This document shows positions 24,555-36,275 of a DNA stretch of 64,000 nucleotides, in pieces. Origin of the DNA: Onchidella celtica (lineage: Eukaryota; Mollusca; Gastropoda; Systellommatophora; Onchidiidae); contig OZ007575.1 of NCBI GenBank assembly GCA_963931925.1, forward strand, positions 40,209,346-40,273,345, written 5' to 3'. Within the stretch, counting starts at the first letter, position 1. The number at the start of each line of letters is the position of its first letter. Position numbers and translations under genes: made by a program. The notes under the pieces are model-generated. The model saw nothing but the letters and a program-made list of their open reading frames with translations. It was not told the DNA's origin and searched no databases.

Positions 24555-25869
24555 AGTATGTTCAGAGAGAAATAGCTGCAATGTGCATTCAGAAACCTGG
24601 GTCTGTTGTGTGTGATACCAACTGTGATAAAGTTTAGTGTGAAAAAACAAAGTGCCATGTCCGTAACTTTCTAAAGCACTGCTCCCTATGGGGACATTAT
24701 AAACAACCCGAAGTGATACTTGTTTTGTCTGAATTGCTATGCCAAGAATAAGAAAGTGTGACTCTTGGATAAGGACAGATCTGAGATTATTACAGACTGG
24801 ACTCCCAAGACGAAAACTTACTATAGGGTTTAATTTTGCTTCAAAGTGGGGAAAAAATCGTAAAAGAATGACACATTGCTCTGGTTTGGCAAAGCAGAAA
24901 CACAGAAGAGCAACTGTGACTGAATTGAAAGATTTATTTGTTTCTAGTATAATATAGCACGTAGCTCCATAGGTACATGTAATGTTATTAGTGTTGTTAA
25001 GCGATGTGACATCATGTGAAGTCCTACTCAGGCTCTGTTGTTTTTTTTTTTTATCTCCATGTCATGTCTTCCCACCGCATCCACAAAACTTAGTCTAGCC
25101 CTGGATTGTTCAAAATTTGGTGACAACTTCTACATATGTATATATATACATACATGTATATAGTATTTGTCCCCTTTTGCAGGCAGTTAAAAAAATTTGT
25201 AATTGTTGTGATTTTCCTTCACAACTCTCAGCACTTTATTGTATTTTTAAGAACTTCAACTGGGAAAACTATCAGTCTGGAGTTAATTTTAACACAGAAG
25301 TTGTTTCGGTGGCTTCTCCAGATTCTTATAAATGGTATTCTTTTACCCTGATTCTCCCAGTTTGCTTGGTTACCATGACCATGTATCTGAGGTGCCAAAA
25401 AATTAGCAAGTTTGGACTCTGATTAATCTGATTTGTCCTTTGCTTTCGCATTTGCACGTAGTGAGAGATGATTTATCGCGATTTATTGTATTCTAAATAA
25501 GACCAAGCTATTTTGAACAGGCTCGAACAAACAAGTTTTGTACTAATGATCACTGTGATGTGGCTGAAAGATTCTTATTTCTGTACCATCAGGGATACAG
25601 TGAGGTGATGCTAAAATTTAATATATCTGATGCATAATTTATTTATTAAATCATTATAAAGATCTCTTGTTTCATTAAAATGATTTATTTCTGTAGTCTT
25701 TGAATCTCAAAAATGATATCAGTCCAAAGCCTCTATTTACAGGAGTTGATCTACACATGAGCAGGGAATTTTTTACCCTGAGTTGCTTTGGTGTTAAATA
25801 GCAATGCAAATATCATCACTGCTCTGTGATAATGGGATAATATATCAGACTTATGCCAAAAGGCAACTG

Positions 25870-26068
25870 ACGGTTCATTGCATTCCTGAGCATTAAGGCT
25901 ATCAGATAATATTATAGAAAAAGAAATATGCCAATAGGAAAACATAATAATCCAATAGAATCATAATTGCATAAGTCACCAACTGACAGGGAAAAAAAAC
26001 TGTTTTTTCTTGATATGTCAAAAGTGTTGAAAATGACTTATGCCATTAGCATAGAGCAGTGAAGATAC
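25870..26068. repeat. Dispersed repeat R1, copy 2
   Basis: Same-strand copy of 1288-1494; shares GGTTCATTGCATTCCTGAGC and GACTTATGCCATTAGCATAG-type blocks. No coding. Confidence 0.75.
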
Positions 26069-28419
26069 CCTGTATGGGAAAACAGCAAGGTTGTTTAAGT
26101 ATTTGTTACCCAGTAATAGGCATTATAAAATGCTGATGGACTTTGTTCTGCTGATCAATGCACTGGATTCCAGGAATTTCACTGGAATGAATTTGTCTTT
26201 ATTTATGTGATTGCACTATGGCTCAACATCTTGAACAAGCAGTGCAGGAGAGCTATGTCTGAGAGACCAATTATAGTCATGATGAAACTTCATTCTAACT
26301 TGTCTTTTTTTTTCCAATTCTGTATTTTGAGGGGATCGGAAAAAGAATGAATTAGAGTAGTTCCCATTTTCATCTGACCATGTTTAGACTTATTTTGTTG
26401 TAGAAAACTATAGGGCAGATTGTTCAAATGCTGCAGTGGGTATATGCGATCATTGTTGATGTTCTTATCTGGCAAATCTCCCGTTCTTGTTCTTTTTTGC
26501 ATGCTAAGATACATGAGGCTCCGTTAAATTTACATGTCAGTCTCAAGGGGTATGAAAATGATCTTTTTTAATGAATCTGCAAGGTGAAATACGTGGGTTG
26601 TTTTTTTTTGTTGTTTTGTTGTTTTTTTCTGTTTGAAAATTTAATATTGGTTTTTAAGAGTGACTGCTTCGAGGACAAGTGTGTAGACCTGTGCAGAATT
26701 GTTTATTGACCTGTGCAGATATTTTGTTACCTCTTTGCAAATGTGATTGTTGACTTGTACGAATGCATTCTGTTAAACTGCAGACTTACCTGATTTGTGC
26801 AGAGAGATTTGTTGACCTGTGCAGATGCATTGATGTTGAACATTTGGGCATAATTGACTGAAGTTTATTATACGTTACAGGAGACCCTAACTGCAGATTG
26901 ATTTGAGAGTTTTACCGGAAATTTCCTGACAAATTAGTGAGCGCCCTAGCCCTCATATATTAAATATATTTTTGTAACCCCTCATATTTTCCTCTGGGTT
27001 AGCAAAGGAGCAGTTTCCACATGAGAATAAGCAGTGGAACAATGCAAAATTACTTCTGTCCCTTTACAGCTGTGGCTCGAGGGAAGTTCAATGAGTAGCA
27101 AACCTATATATAGACCAAAGCTGGGCTTTTATAATCTACAGCTGCACGCTTTACAATTTACCATTGACTGTCAGAGAAGGCAGTGTAAAATTCCACTTTC
27201 AGTTACTTTCCAAACTCCAGGGTATGGGCCCCTCCTATCTGCAGGTAGTATTTAATTATCCCGCCCTAACCCTGCTTTTACCTAGCCCATGTTCACATGG
27301 ACAGTGTCTCGCTGCCTGCTATAGTTAGTCTAGCACTGACCTCCTATCATCTTCACGCCTTCCACATCTGCATTTTGTAAATCTCTTCCTCACATTTGAC
27401 TCTCTGATATCACTCTCATGTCAGACATTGCCATTGGAATTCCAAAGTAAATCCTCAACGCCACCCTTTTCACCTGCGCGATCTTCTTCCATTAAGTTAT
27501 CAATATTATCATCTTCCGTTAAGTTATCACCGCTGTCTTGTTATTTTGTCATGTGTTTTTTCGCCTATTCATTACCTGTTATTGGTTTTTCTCCCTCATT
27601 TTGGTGAAAACATAAAAGAGTTGTGAGTGATTGTTTCCTTAAAGTTATTATCTTTCCTTCCCGCCCACCCCACTTGTTATTTGATTTTCTTCCTATCTGG
27701 TTTGTTTCCTAATCACAGTTCCAACATCTTAGTTTTTTATTAATTTTTTTTTTTTTTAAATTATCAGTCGTTTGTATGACGGATCCGCCATGTTCGCCCA
27801 GGTTCCACTTGGATCATTTGTACATTATTTATACTGTTACTATTTACCTTTCTAGTGATTCTGTGTACATAGCTTGCTATACATTTTTGTACAATGTTAC
27901 ATAATGAGCACCCCAACCTTAATATTGATTAATTCATGAATAAATTAATTACTGAAACTCTTCTCAGATTTCACAACCGTACCAGTTAATTTATTGTTTA
28001 TTTTTTTATTATTATTTTGTTTGTTTTAAATTTATTATAATTATTTAATTCGATTACTTTTCCGATTCAACATTTTTACGAGTGGCTTATAAGCCGCCCA
28101 GCATAACATGTAGTCTATGGTTAGCAAAATAACGCAGTTTCCCGACAAGACGGTTCTGTAGATTGGCACAAATTTCAGTCGGTCCTATAGTCTTATCTTG
28201 AAACAGCATGCTGACGTCCTCAGCAGGAAAACTTATTACTGGGGCCCAATGATGTAGTCTCCTGTTGAACTGTGGGATGGGGAAGGGGGGTGGGGACACA
28301 TTCGATTGATTGAAATAATGACTGTTTCAGTTAGGGGCGACATTCCTGCTCTCTCCTTCTCTCTGTCGACTGTCTTCTCTATTCTATTCATGCACTTTCT
28401 CTCTCTCTCTCTCCACATA

Positions 28420-29585
28420 GATTACAGCCCATATTTTTCCAACATAAACCTACATTGTAATTTTAATTTCAACCTGACAGAACATGATAATAATACATGT
28501 CCTCCTTTCTCCTACTGCATGAAATTAATCGCTTCAATAAAACATGTTCAGAATTTAAGAACAAAACCAAAAAATAATGAATCGGATTCTCAGAAAACCA
28601 ACTGGGTTCCAATGATGAAAAATTCCCCGGAACGATTTTCTGTAACGAACACCCCATCTTTCCATTATTGACTGGACCACGATCAGGTGGTTCGGGGGTT
28701 GGGGCCTGGGTGGATGGTGTTCAGGGGAAAGCTCTCTCATCGGATTTGTCTGTGTTGGGGGAGTGAAAAATGGAAAAAGAGAAACGAAACAAAAAAATGG
28801 AAAGGAAAAGTGTAACAGGCGTCACGAGATAAATCATTAATTAGGGACGAGCGCGGTTGGTTCGCCCAGAGACGGCAGACATCGATAACAGTAACAAGTT
28901 TTCTCCTCGCTCCAGCCTCCACGAGTGCCCTGCCCTTGTTCTCCCAACAAGTTCCTACCGACTTGGGGATTATTTATTTCCACTCCTAGTGCTTCGAATT
29001 TCTACCTACGAGTCTTAATGATCATATTTATTCCCACACGAGTTGTTTGTATTGTGTTTGTATAATTTTTTCCCTTCCCTCAGACATCCATATGATTTAT
29101 GGTCGACTGATTGATTGATTGATTAATCTTTTGTCCATGAAGCTTGATTTTTAATTATTTTTTTTTTCATTTGATGTGAGATTTTTTTTTATATAAAAAC
29201 ATTTGTTTCAATTCAATTTGACGTGTTATTTATGTACCTGATTAAATGCTCACTAGGAACCTCAACTTCTTTGTGTCATTTAAGAATGAGACTGTCTTCA
29301 GTTGTGTACAAATTTAGCCAGTCCTTTTCCTCTGCATTTTCTCAGCTCTCCCTAGCCCCACACGTCTTACTCTCTCTCTGTCATATTTGTTCTGTCTGCC
29401 TGTCTCTGTCTGTCTGTCCATCTGTCTGTGTGTCTGTCTGTCTCTCTCGCTGTCTGTTTGTCTGTCTGTCTCTCTCTCTCTCTCTCTCCTTCCTTCTGTG
29501 CCATCATTCCTCTATATTGTCTGTCGCCTTGCTTCCTAGTACAATATTTATTGTGTCGACGTGCTTTCTCCAAACTTTCTCTCTC

Positions 29586-29618
<33 letters not shown>

Positions 29619-31770
29619 CTCTCCCTCTCTCTCTTTCTCCCAGTCTGTTTACATTTCTTGAGAACACGTACACAAATGCTGCTGTCTTTTTGTCTCTGTG
29701 GTGACCGTACTTAGAATCACAAATACAACAAGACACATCACTCTGCTACAGATCTCTATAATAATTATGCAAAAGATCCTGTGAAGAAAATTTGAAAAAA
29801 AAAAAAAACACCAAAAAACCGCCTCCCAGTGTTTCTCAATTTTTTTTGTCCCAGCTCCAGTTCAACTTAGAAAGAAACAAAACAAAACAAAAAAAAACCC
29901 ATCTGCCCCATCATAATCTGAAAAAGTTAGCATCTATCTATACTATATATTATTATATTTGTGGACTTGAGATTTTTCGTTGCAAAAGGCTTCTAAACCA
30001 CTCAATACTCAGACTTCAAATTTTATATTTACATCAGAATGGAGGTAAGAGTGCACGGTTTTTAATAGAAGTCTCAAATCGGTGTAGTTTTTTTTATTGG
30101 AAATTTATATTGTTTCCTCAATTTTCACTAGGCTCATTGCCATGCTGTAGGTTTTTATGATATCATCACTTCCTGAAAATTTTCGGTGCGCACCACTGCA
30201 CACTGTGTACTGTCCTATCGCTGAGTTTTGGGGATGGCCCTACGCATCTCGGCTTTTGTTCTTATATTATAATTCCTTTCGGTCTGAAGTGGTGTCCTTT
30301 GTTGTTGCATCTCTCTTAGAAGCTATCTATGCCCCCCCCCCCCCCAAATCCAAACAAACTTATTCATCGAACAGGTACTCAGCTAGTACACTAGATCTAT
30401 ATAATCATAAAAAGATTTTAAAAATATATTTATATAATGCGCATACATTAAAGTCGTGCACCGACGTTCGATGTTTTAAATCGATCTAAACAAATGAAAC
30501 AACTAACTCGACATAAACAACAGTTTATTCATAATTGGCTCTTTTCGTCTTGGCAGACGGTCAGCAGCTAAATAGTTTTTGTTCTGCGTGCCTGGGCTGT
30601 GGGTATGGAGAAAGTGCCTAGCCCATGGTGCACTTTCCCCTCTCGACAGTGTTATTTGATCCATTGGAACGACATGGTCGATACGTGTGGAATCAACAAT
30701 GTTGCAGGAGGTGCATTCCTCCGTGTAGTCTAGTTTATTTATACAGTTAGGTTAAGGCACATTATGAAATACAGACATTCAAGAAAGACAAATACGAGGG
30801 CACGTATCCAGATAGACAGGCACACAAATTTCTATGCAAAATCGTTACGCCCCATTCCGAAGGCCAAAGCCCTACCAAAGTACTGCCACGCCCAATCTTG
30901 AGAAATATTGGACTAGCTAGTCTAAACATGAAAGCGGCTGTTCTTAAGCAACCCCTGTACTTCACGAGAAAACATTCGGGCAAGTGATTCTATACACCAG
31001 GAATCAGGTCAGGGTTGGTTTGGGTTTATAATGATGTTATTCTTGATCAGGTTAGCTGACCATCGACAAGAGAGCAGAGGGAATCACAGTGTATATATAT
31101 ATATAATATAACAATAAGCAGAGAAATATCACTAGCAGTGACAACATTATATTAGTGATTCTCAACGTGGGGCGAATAACAAGAAATTGGTGTTGAGGGG
31201 GTGAAAACGGTGAAAGGGGGCAATTGGGGGGAGGGAGGGGCGAAAACTGTCATGAATGGAGGACGATTTGAAGGGTAACCACCGACCCATAGCACATGTA
31301 AATGGGTTTTATGAATAGAAAATGCCTCTTTTTTTTTTAAAGTGCACTTGATAAAGAATGATTTTTGGTAGGTAATGAATAATCAACACGAGTGTTGTCA
31401 TTAATAAGGCTTTGAAAAACGTAACATCGTAATTTGTGTACAGTCCGTCTTTTTGTGAAATTATTATCTCCGCTGGTTTTGAGTAAGGTCTGGAAGGAGC
31501 GGTAGTGGGAGGAGAGAGAGAAAATGAAGGGAAGGGTGATGAAAGAAAATTTGGAGCTTGAAAAAAGTTGACAAACCTTTGGTTTACACGGATCTAGTAT
31601 TAGCGACCTGAGTGGGTTTGTGGCGTACAAGCACGTAGGCCAACAGTACAGAAAGATACTCAACGCAGAAACAAAATAAGAAGGGCAACACATAAAATTA
31701 ATGTGATGAGCACAGTTTTTTATATTTATTACAGTATTATCTTTTATCATTCGTGCGCCTTTTTATAGCA
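28420..31770. other. No gene seen, 28.4-31.8 kb, apart from microsatellites
   Basis: Short frames, CT repeats and a 14-bp C run (30332-30345). The phrase CAGACGGTCAGCAGCTAAAT near 30556 resembles GACGGTCTTAGCAGCTAGAA near 36245, just 3' of the LINE, and may be a tail fragment of that family. Confidence 0.45.
29360..29645. repeat. CT and CTGT microsatellites
   Basis: Two pyrimidine blocks of (CT)n and (TCTG)n separated by about 100 bp of ordinary sequence. The open frame across it is low-complexity Ser/Leu. Confidence 0.85.
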
Positions 31771-31777
31771 CAAATCT

Positions 31778-31937
31778 CTTCATCGAACCTCGTCGGCCAG
31801 AGGGCCGGTGCGGGCCATGCAAAATTGTTGGTAGGCTTCTGAATAAGTGCCGATTATATTTATGAGTTGCTTTCAATAGCCCACCAATAACTTGGTACGG
31901 CCCACTATGGCCCTCTGGCCGACGAGGTTCGATGAAG
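31778..31937. repeat. 160-bp fold-back element
   Basis: Arms begin CTTCATCGAACCTCGTCGGC and continue CAGAGGGCC; the right end is the exact complement for 29 bp. Similarity persists inward (GGTAGGCTTCTGAATAAG against GGTGGGCTATTGAAAGCA), so nearly the whole unit folds into one imperfect hairpin with about 70-nt arms. It could be a small fold-back MITE or an expressed hairpin. Confidence 0.72.
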
Positions 31938-32261
31938 AAAGTTTGACGATAGACGGTGTCAAAACTGTACTTGGCCAGCACGAGTTATCCCTTTTATTGA
32001 CTCCTTTACCTCTCTCCTTTACCAACGTTTTTGCTTAGTTTATGTTACTAGAAGTGGTGACCAACATTCCCCAGGATGAACCATTCTTCTCGCCCGCTCT
32101 CTCTGATCTAGGAAGTTTTTGCATGATAATGTACAGTCTTACTCTAGATGTCACGCGCGCCAGGGCGCCACGCACTCATTTCAAGAAAGTCAAATAGAAG
32201 AACATAGGACGTGTGTCAAATACTGAGCTAGGCTAATGAAAGGGATTAAAAAAAAAAAAGA

Positions 32262-32344
32262 GAAATCTTGTTAAAATGTAAAACACAATGATCTCATTTT
32301 ATTTCTTTTTGAGATCATTGTGTTTTACATTTTAACAAGATTTC
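32262..32344. repeat. Perfect 35-bp inverted repeat with 13-nt loop
   Basis: Arm 32262-32296 starts GAAATCTTGTTAAAATGTAA and is exactly complemented by 32310-32344. The loop is T-rich. Outside the arms an A-run (left) and T-run (right) extend the pairing with a short mismatch, giving close to 50 paired bases. Confidence 0.9.
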
Positions 32345-33210
32345 TTTTTTTTTTTTTTTAATTGCCTAAAATTCTAACGAACACTATGGGCGAACGAGAC
32401 GGTTGGATTAGTTGACAACTGAGAAAACTAATTTTTACAATTTTTGAAATTGTCCTTCAGGCCATGGTGTTGAGGAAAAAACAAAAAGAGCCAAAATTGC
32501 CCCACAATGAAATCAGGATGATGAGATACCCAGCATTACCAGCATAAACCCCTGTGCTTTCACCCTTATCCCCCCCCCCTTCATTGTAGTGAAGTTGTAT
32601 GGTGGTCAATACTGTGGTGCAGTAAAGACTTTAGTGGTGGTGGTGGTGGATGTAAAGATGGAAATTTGTGTTGTAGTGAAACTGTGGTATTTTTATATGT
32701 AAATATATGAGGTAAATGCAAGTGAAAATGAGGTATATTAATTATTCTCTGATTATAAGTTGTGTTGACAGTAAATTGCGACACCGGTAAATTGCAATGC
32801 ATTAAGTTTGGGTGGTACTAGGGTTAATATTTTTTAAAATATCAACATAATTTATGTGTGTTTTGTATTATAGGCCTATATGGTCTCACTAAATAGCGAG
32901 CAAGGGTCAGAATTTGGCATTTCTACATCTAAAGTCATGACCGACATTGACAGTGTTGTGGTGTCTGACTGATAGGGGACTGTTCCAGACATCAGGATCT
33001 CACATTTTCTTCACATTTATTTCATTATGTTCACTTCACTCTCTCCAATCTTCACGCAGGCAAATACAGATCCACATTTAAACACACATACACCAAGGAC
33101 CACTGTGGTAAAGTATCGTAACTCGGTTTTTACGAATTTTCCAGGAGAGACAAAAAAAGTGAATAGCTTTTCATACTGTACGTGGTAATTACGATATCTG
33201 AAAACGCTGT

Positions 33211-33291
33211 TTAACCCTTTGTTTTCAAAATTTAACCCCCAACTCATAACACAACCTGCGGGCTGTCATGGGCTACAAACATGCCAAATAT
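33211..33291 (+). repeat. Dispersed repeat R3, copy 2
   Basis: Begins TTAACCCTTTGTTTTCAAAA and ends GGGCTACAAACATGCCAAAT; same orientation as the 11.1-kb copy. Confidence 0.72.
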
Positions 33292-33682
33292 CTATTTATT
33301 TATTTTTTTTTTTGGGGCGGGGGGGATTTTTTAACCATGTAGGCCACATGTATCATAGTGAAACACAGAAATTTATCATTCGGCTGCATTTCCCACAAGA
33401 CTTCAAGGCGGGAACGTTATTTTTTAATCATTTCTACAGTCTAAACTAAATCAACTAAATGATCACGGAAGTCCCTTTATTGTGCCCTTAAGAACAAGTT
33501 CTCACAAAATCAAAATTTTCTCACAACCAGAAATGGGGGCGGGGCCTAGAGGGTTTGCAATTCGGGTTACGATGGTTTACTACACGGCCTTCGAATTACA
33601 AAAGATCGTTTTAAAGCTCTGTCAGTCACTGCTCAACACATGTCACATTATTTATAATTTAGCATACTCACCAACACTGTAC

Positions 33683-33922
33683 CCGAGACACAGGATACCG
33701 AGACGGACCATTCCTTCTTTCACTATATTATGTCCTATGTCCACCACTTGCGCGCGTATAAACACGGCAATTACTATTCACAGAGCTCTGTGGTACTAGT
33801 CTTTTTCGTTCAGTTGTGAAGGGTTGTGGTGCGAATTGCTGCATTGTTGACATGGATGATACGTGCGCAATTCGACGGACGGAATTTGGCGAATCGAACG
33901 GTCTCGGTATCCTGGGTCTCGG
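33683..33922. mobile_element. Short TIR element with 22-bp ends
   Basis: Left arm CCGAGACACAGGATACCGAG (33683-33704) and right arm GTCTCGGTATCCTGGGTCTC (33901-33922) are complementary at 21 of 22 positions and enclose 196 bp. Non-coding interior. No clear target duplication. Confidence 0.55.
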
Positions 33923-33929
33923 CCTCCAC

Positions 33930-36270
33930 AGAACAGTCACATTATTTATTTTGCATATAATCGTACGTTGGCTACTCGTTTAGCCATGCATTAATGCACT
34001 CACTCGATCAAACACATACCATGTACACAGGTAATTGCCCACTTAGCCTACTTTTAAAAACGCATAAACCTCCCGTTCACCGGCTTATCTCGCGGTTACT
34101 GCTCCTCGTAAACTCGCACCACACACCGCGCTGTTTAAAAGTCAACCACGCATGCAATACCATAGATTATAGTCTGCCACACATTTTTTCTTCATCTGAC
34201 AGGATTTGTGACACCGATTGAAGAAACCCACAGACTAATAAATTAACCAGACTGGAAACACGAGCTTCGGGCTGTGTCGTTTTTTTACGTAATTTCCCGA
34301 GCGGAACCAAAATATGGCCGCCGCGCGAGAAATTCCGATTCTAGTTCTATCTGCAGTAGAAATTTCTTTTTATTTGTCAAGATTGGTTGTACATGTTTTA
34401 ATTTCTAGGTGCGGAACCAAACTTCCGCGTTCAGTAGGCGCGTCAAAATGGTGTCATTCAAAATTGTAGCTATGCTGAAGCGTCGGTCGTTACCGTAAAC
34501 CTAATATGGCGGATGGTTCATGACCTTTCGCTGTTTTGTGACGTCACACAATGGGATCATCCAGTCTGGGTATTTTATTAGTCTGTGATAGAAACCCTCC
34601 AAACAATTCTCTTTGACAACATAATCATGAAATGTACACGGTACCCAGTATCTTCCTTTTACTTCGCGCTTTCTTTTGCTGTTTCATACACTTCTCTTTT
34701 GGCGTCCGTCCATCCACCAACGCAGGTGCTTGAAACGGTTGGACGGACATCGATTGCAGGTGTGAGCGGGCGGAAAGGATGATAAGCTGGGTTTTCACGT
34801 GTACGGAAACGGAACCGGCAAACAGAGACGCCAAAAATCCATCAAACACACACAAGATAACGTTCTTTTCACTGCTTGAAGGATTTCTGAGTTTCCGTGG
34901 CGTTTCCTTGAAAACCCTGCTGAAGAGGATTTAACGAATGATGAGACAGCGTATTCGGCGTTAATGAAAAAATAAAAAAAACTTAAGGGGCCCTATACAC
35001 GAAAGAGTCTGGCCAAAGGCCTGGCACCGGGTTTGCAAAACCGTCAAAAAAACCTGCGTGTGGTGGCGATTTCATGGGGCCGGGCCCGGGGGTGCGGCTT
35101 GGGTCCAGCATTTTAGGACTTGCCAAACATTTTTCCCTCCGGCCTGGGGTCTGAGGGAGTAGCGAAATAAAATACAAAGGAAAATAATCATTAAAGATAA
35201 CATTTTTGCTATTTTGACATCAAATTATTTATGAGCGTCTAATTTACCATAGATTTGATATCAAACACCATACTCGCGCAATGGTTCTTAGTAAGAAATT
35301 TCCAATTTTAATTACTTTACGTGCCTCTTTTTCCGAGTTCAATTCTTGTATCACCCTATCTATTATGTACTATGTATAGAAATATGAGATCTTGTCACAC
35401 CTTACGTACAGTGGCTGATGAATCAACAACACGAACAAAATGGTAACGAAGATTTACTGTCTGTTTTTATTGGGTTATCACAAGCATGAAAATGAAGACA
35501 TGGTTATTGTTATTATTCTTTCATTATTTATCCACTAGGTCAAAGAGGCCAGTGAATAAAGTATAGTATACATGTACAAACATTGACAATCTTAGCACAA
35601 TCTTTGATAATAGAATCTTTGAACAGCACCGACACACATGAAACATGCATATTATATCACCAATATGGAACCACCAGAATTTATGAAATACAATGACTGA
35701 TGTTTTGTGGTGCCCTTCCGTGGCTCAAATACTCCTGGTCTTGCCAGGTCACATGTTACCACTACCAACCAGCAAGAATGCAAGTCTTGCAACAATACGG
35801 GTGCACACAGTGAGAACTCACGGTGGGCTATATGATGAAATCATTTTGCATACGGACATTTCCTGATGCTCCTTTCTAAAAAATGTAGTCCTCTCCCTTA
35901 GCCCCAGTCTAACTCTTAAAAATTCAAAAAAGAAAAAGTGACCCTCAGAGTCACTGCAGTTACCACCTTAGGGGTAAAATGATGACCATAAATACACGAA
36001 TGTATACCATCTGCAGGAAATTTGACTGGTCAAAAATTTCAAAATCCTCTCGTAACAATCATAAGTAAAAAGTGGACATTCTGATGGAAACTGAATAATA
36101 CCCCAAGAAACTGATACTAGTGATAGGCAATTGTCCTTGCTCACGGTGCGATTTTCCCGAGTGAAGGCATCTGATCCTACATTTGGCGATATAAAGAAAT
36201 AAACCATAACGGAGACCAGATATATATGGCCTTTAGCGTCTTTACAGACGGTCTTAGCAGCTAGAATATT
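33930..36270. other. No gene seen, 33.9-36.3 kb
   Basis: GC-richer than its surroundings at 34.26-34.56 kb and 34.99-35.15 kb. Contains a TGACGTCA palindrome near 34539. No domain-bearing frame. The 36.0-36.27 kb part is probably the 3' UTR of the LINE upstream. Confidence 0.45.
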
Positions 36271-36275
36271 CACTT

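Larger units (their letters stand above)
22200..28230. other. No gene seen, 22.2-28.2 kb, apart from listed repeats
   Basis: Includes element C and R1 copy 2. A weak tandem of GACCTGTGCAGAT-type phrases runs from 26690 to 26835. No supported coding exon. Confidence 0.5.

Noticed and set aside
29223-29736. ORFs of more than 60-160 codons near 29.5 kb
   Set aside because: CT and CTGT microsatellite translation.
34983-35177. Pro/Gly-rich minus-strand ORF
   Set aside because: GC-rich local composition explains it; no recognisable domain or splice context.
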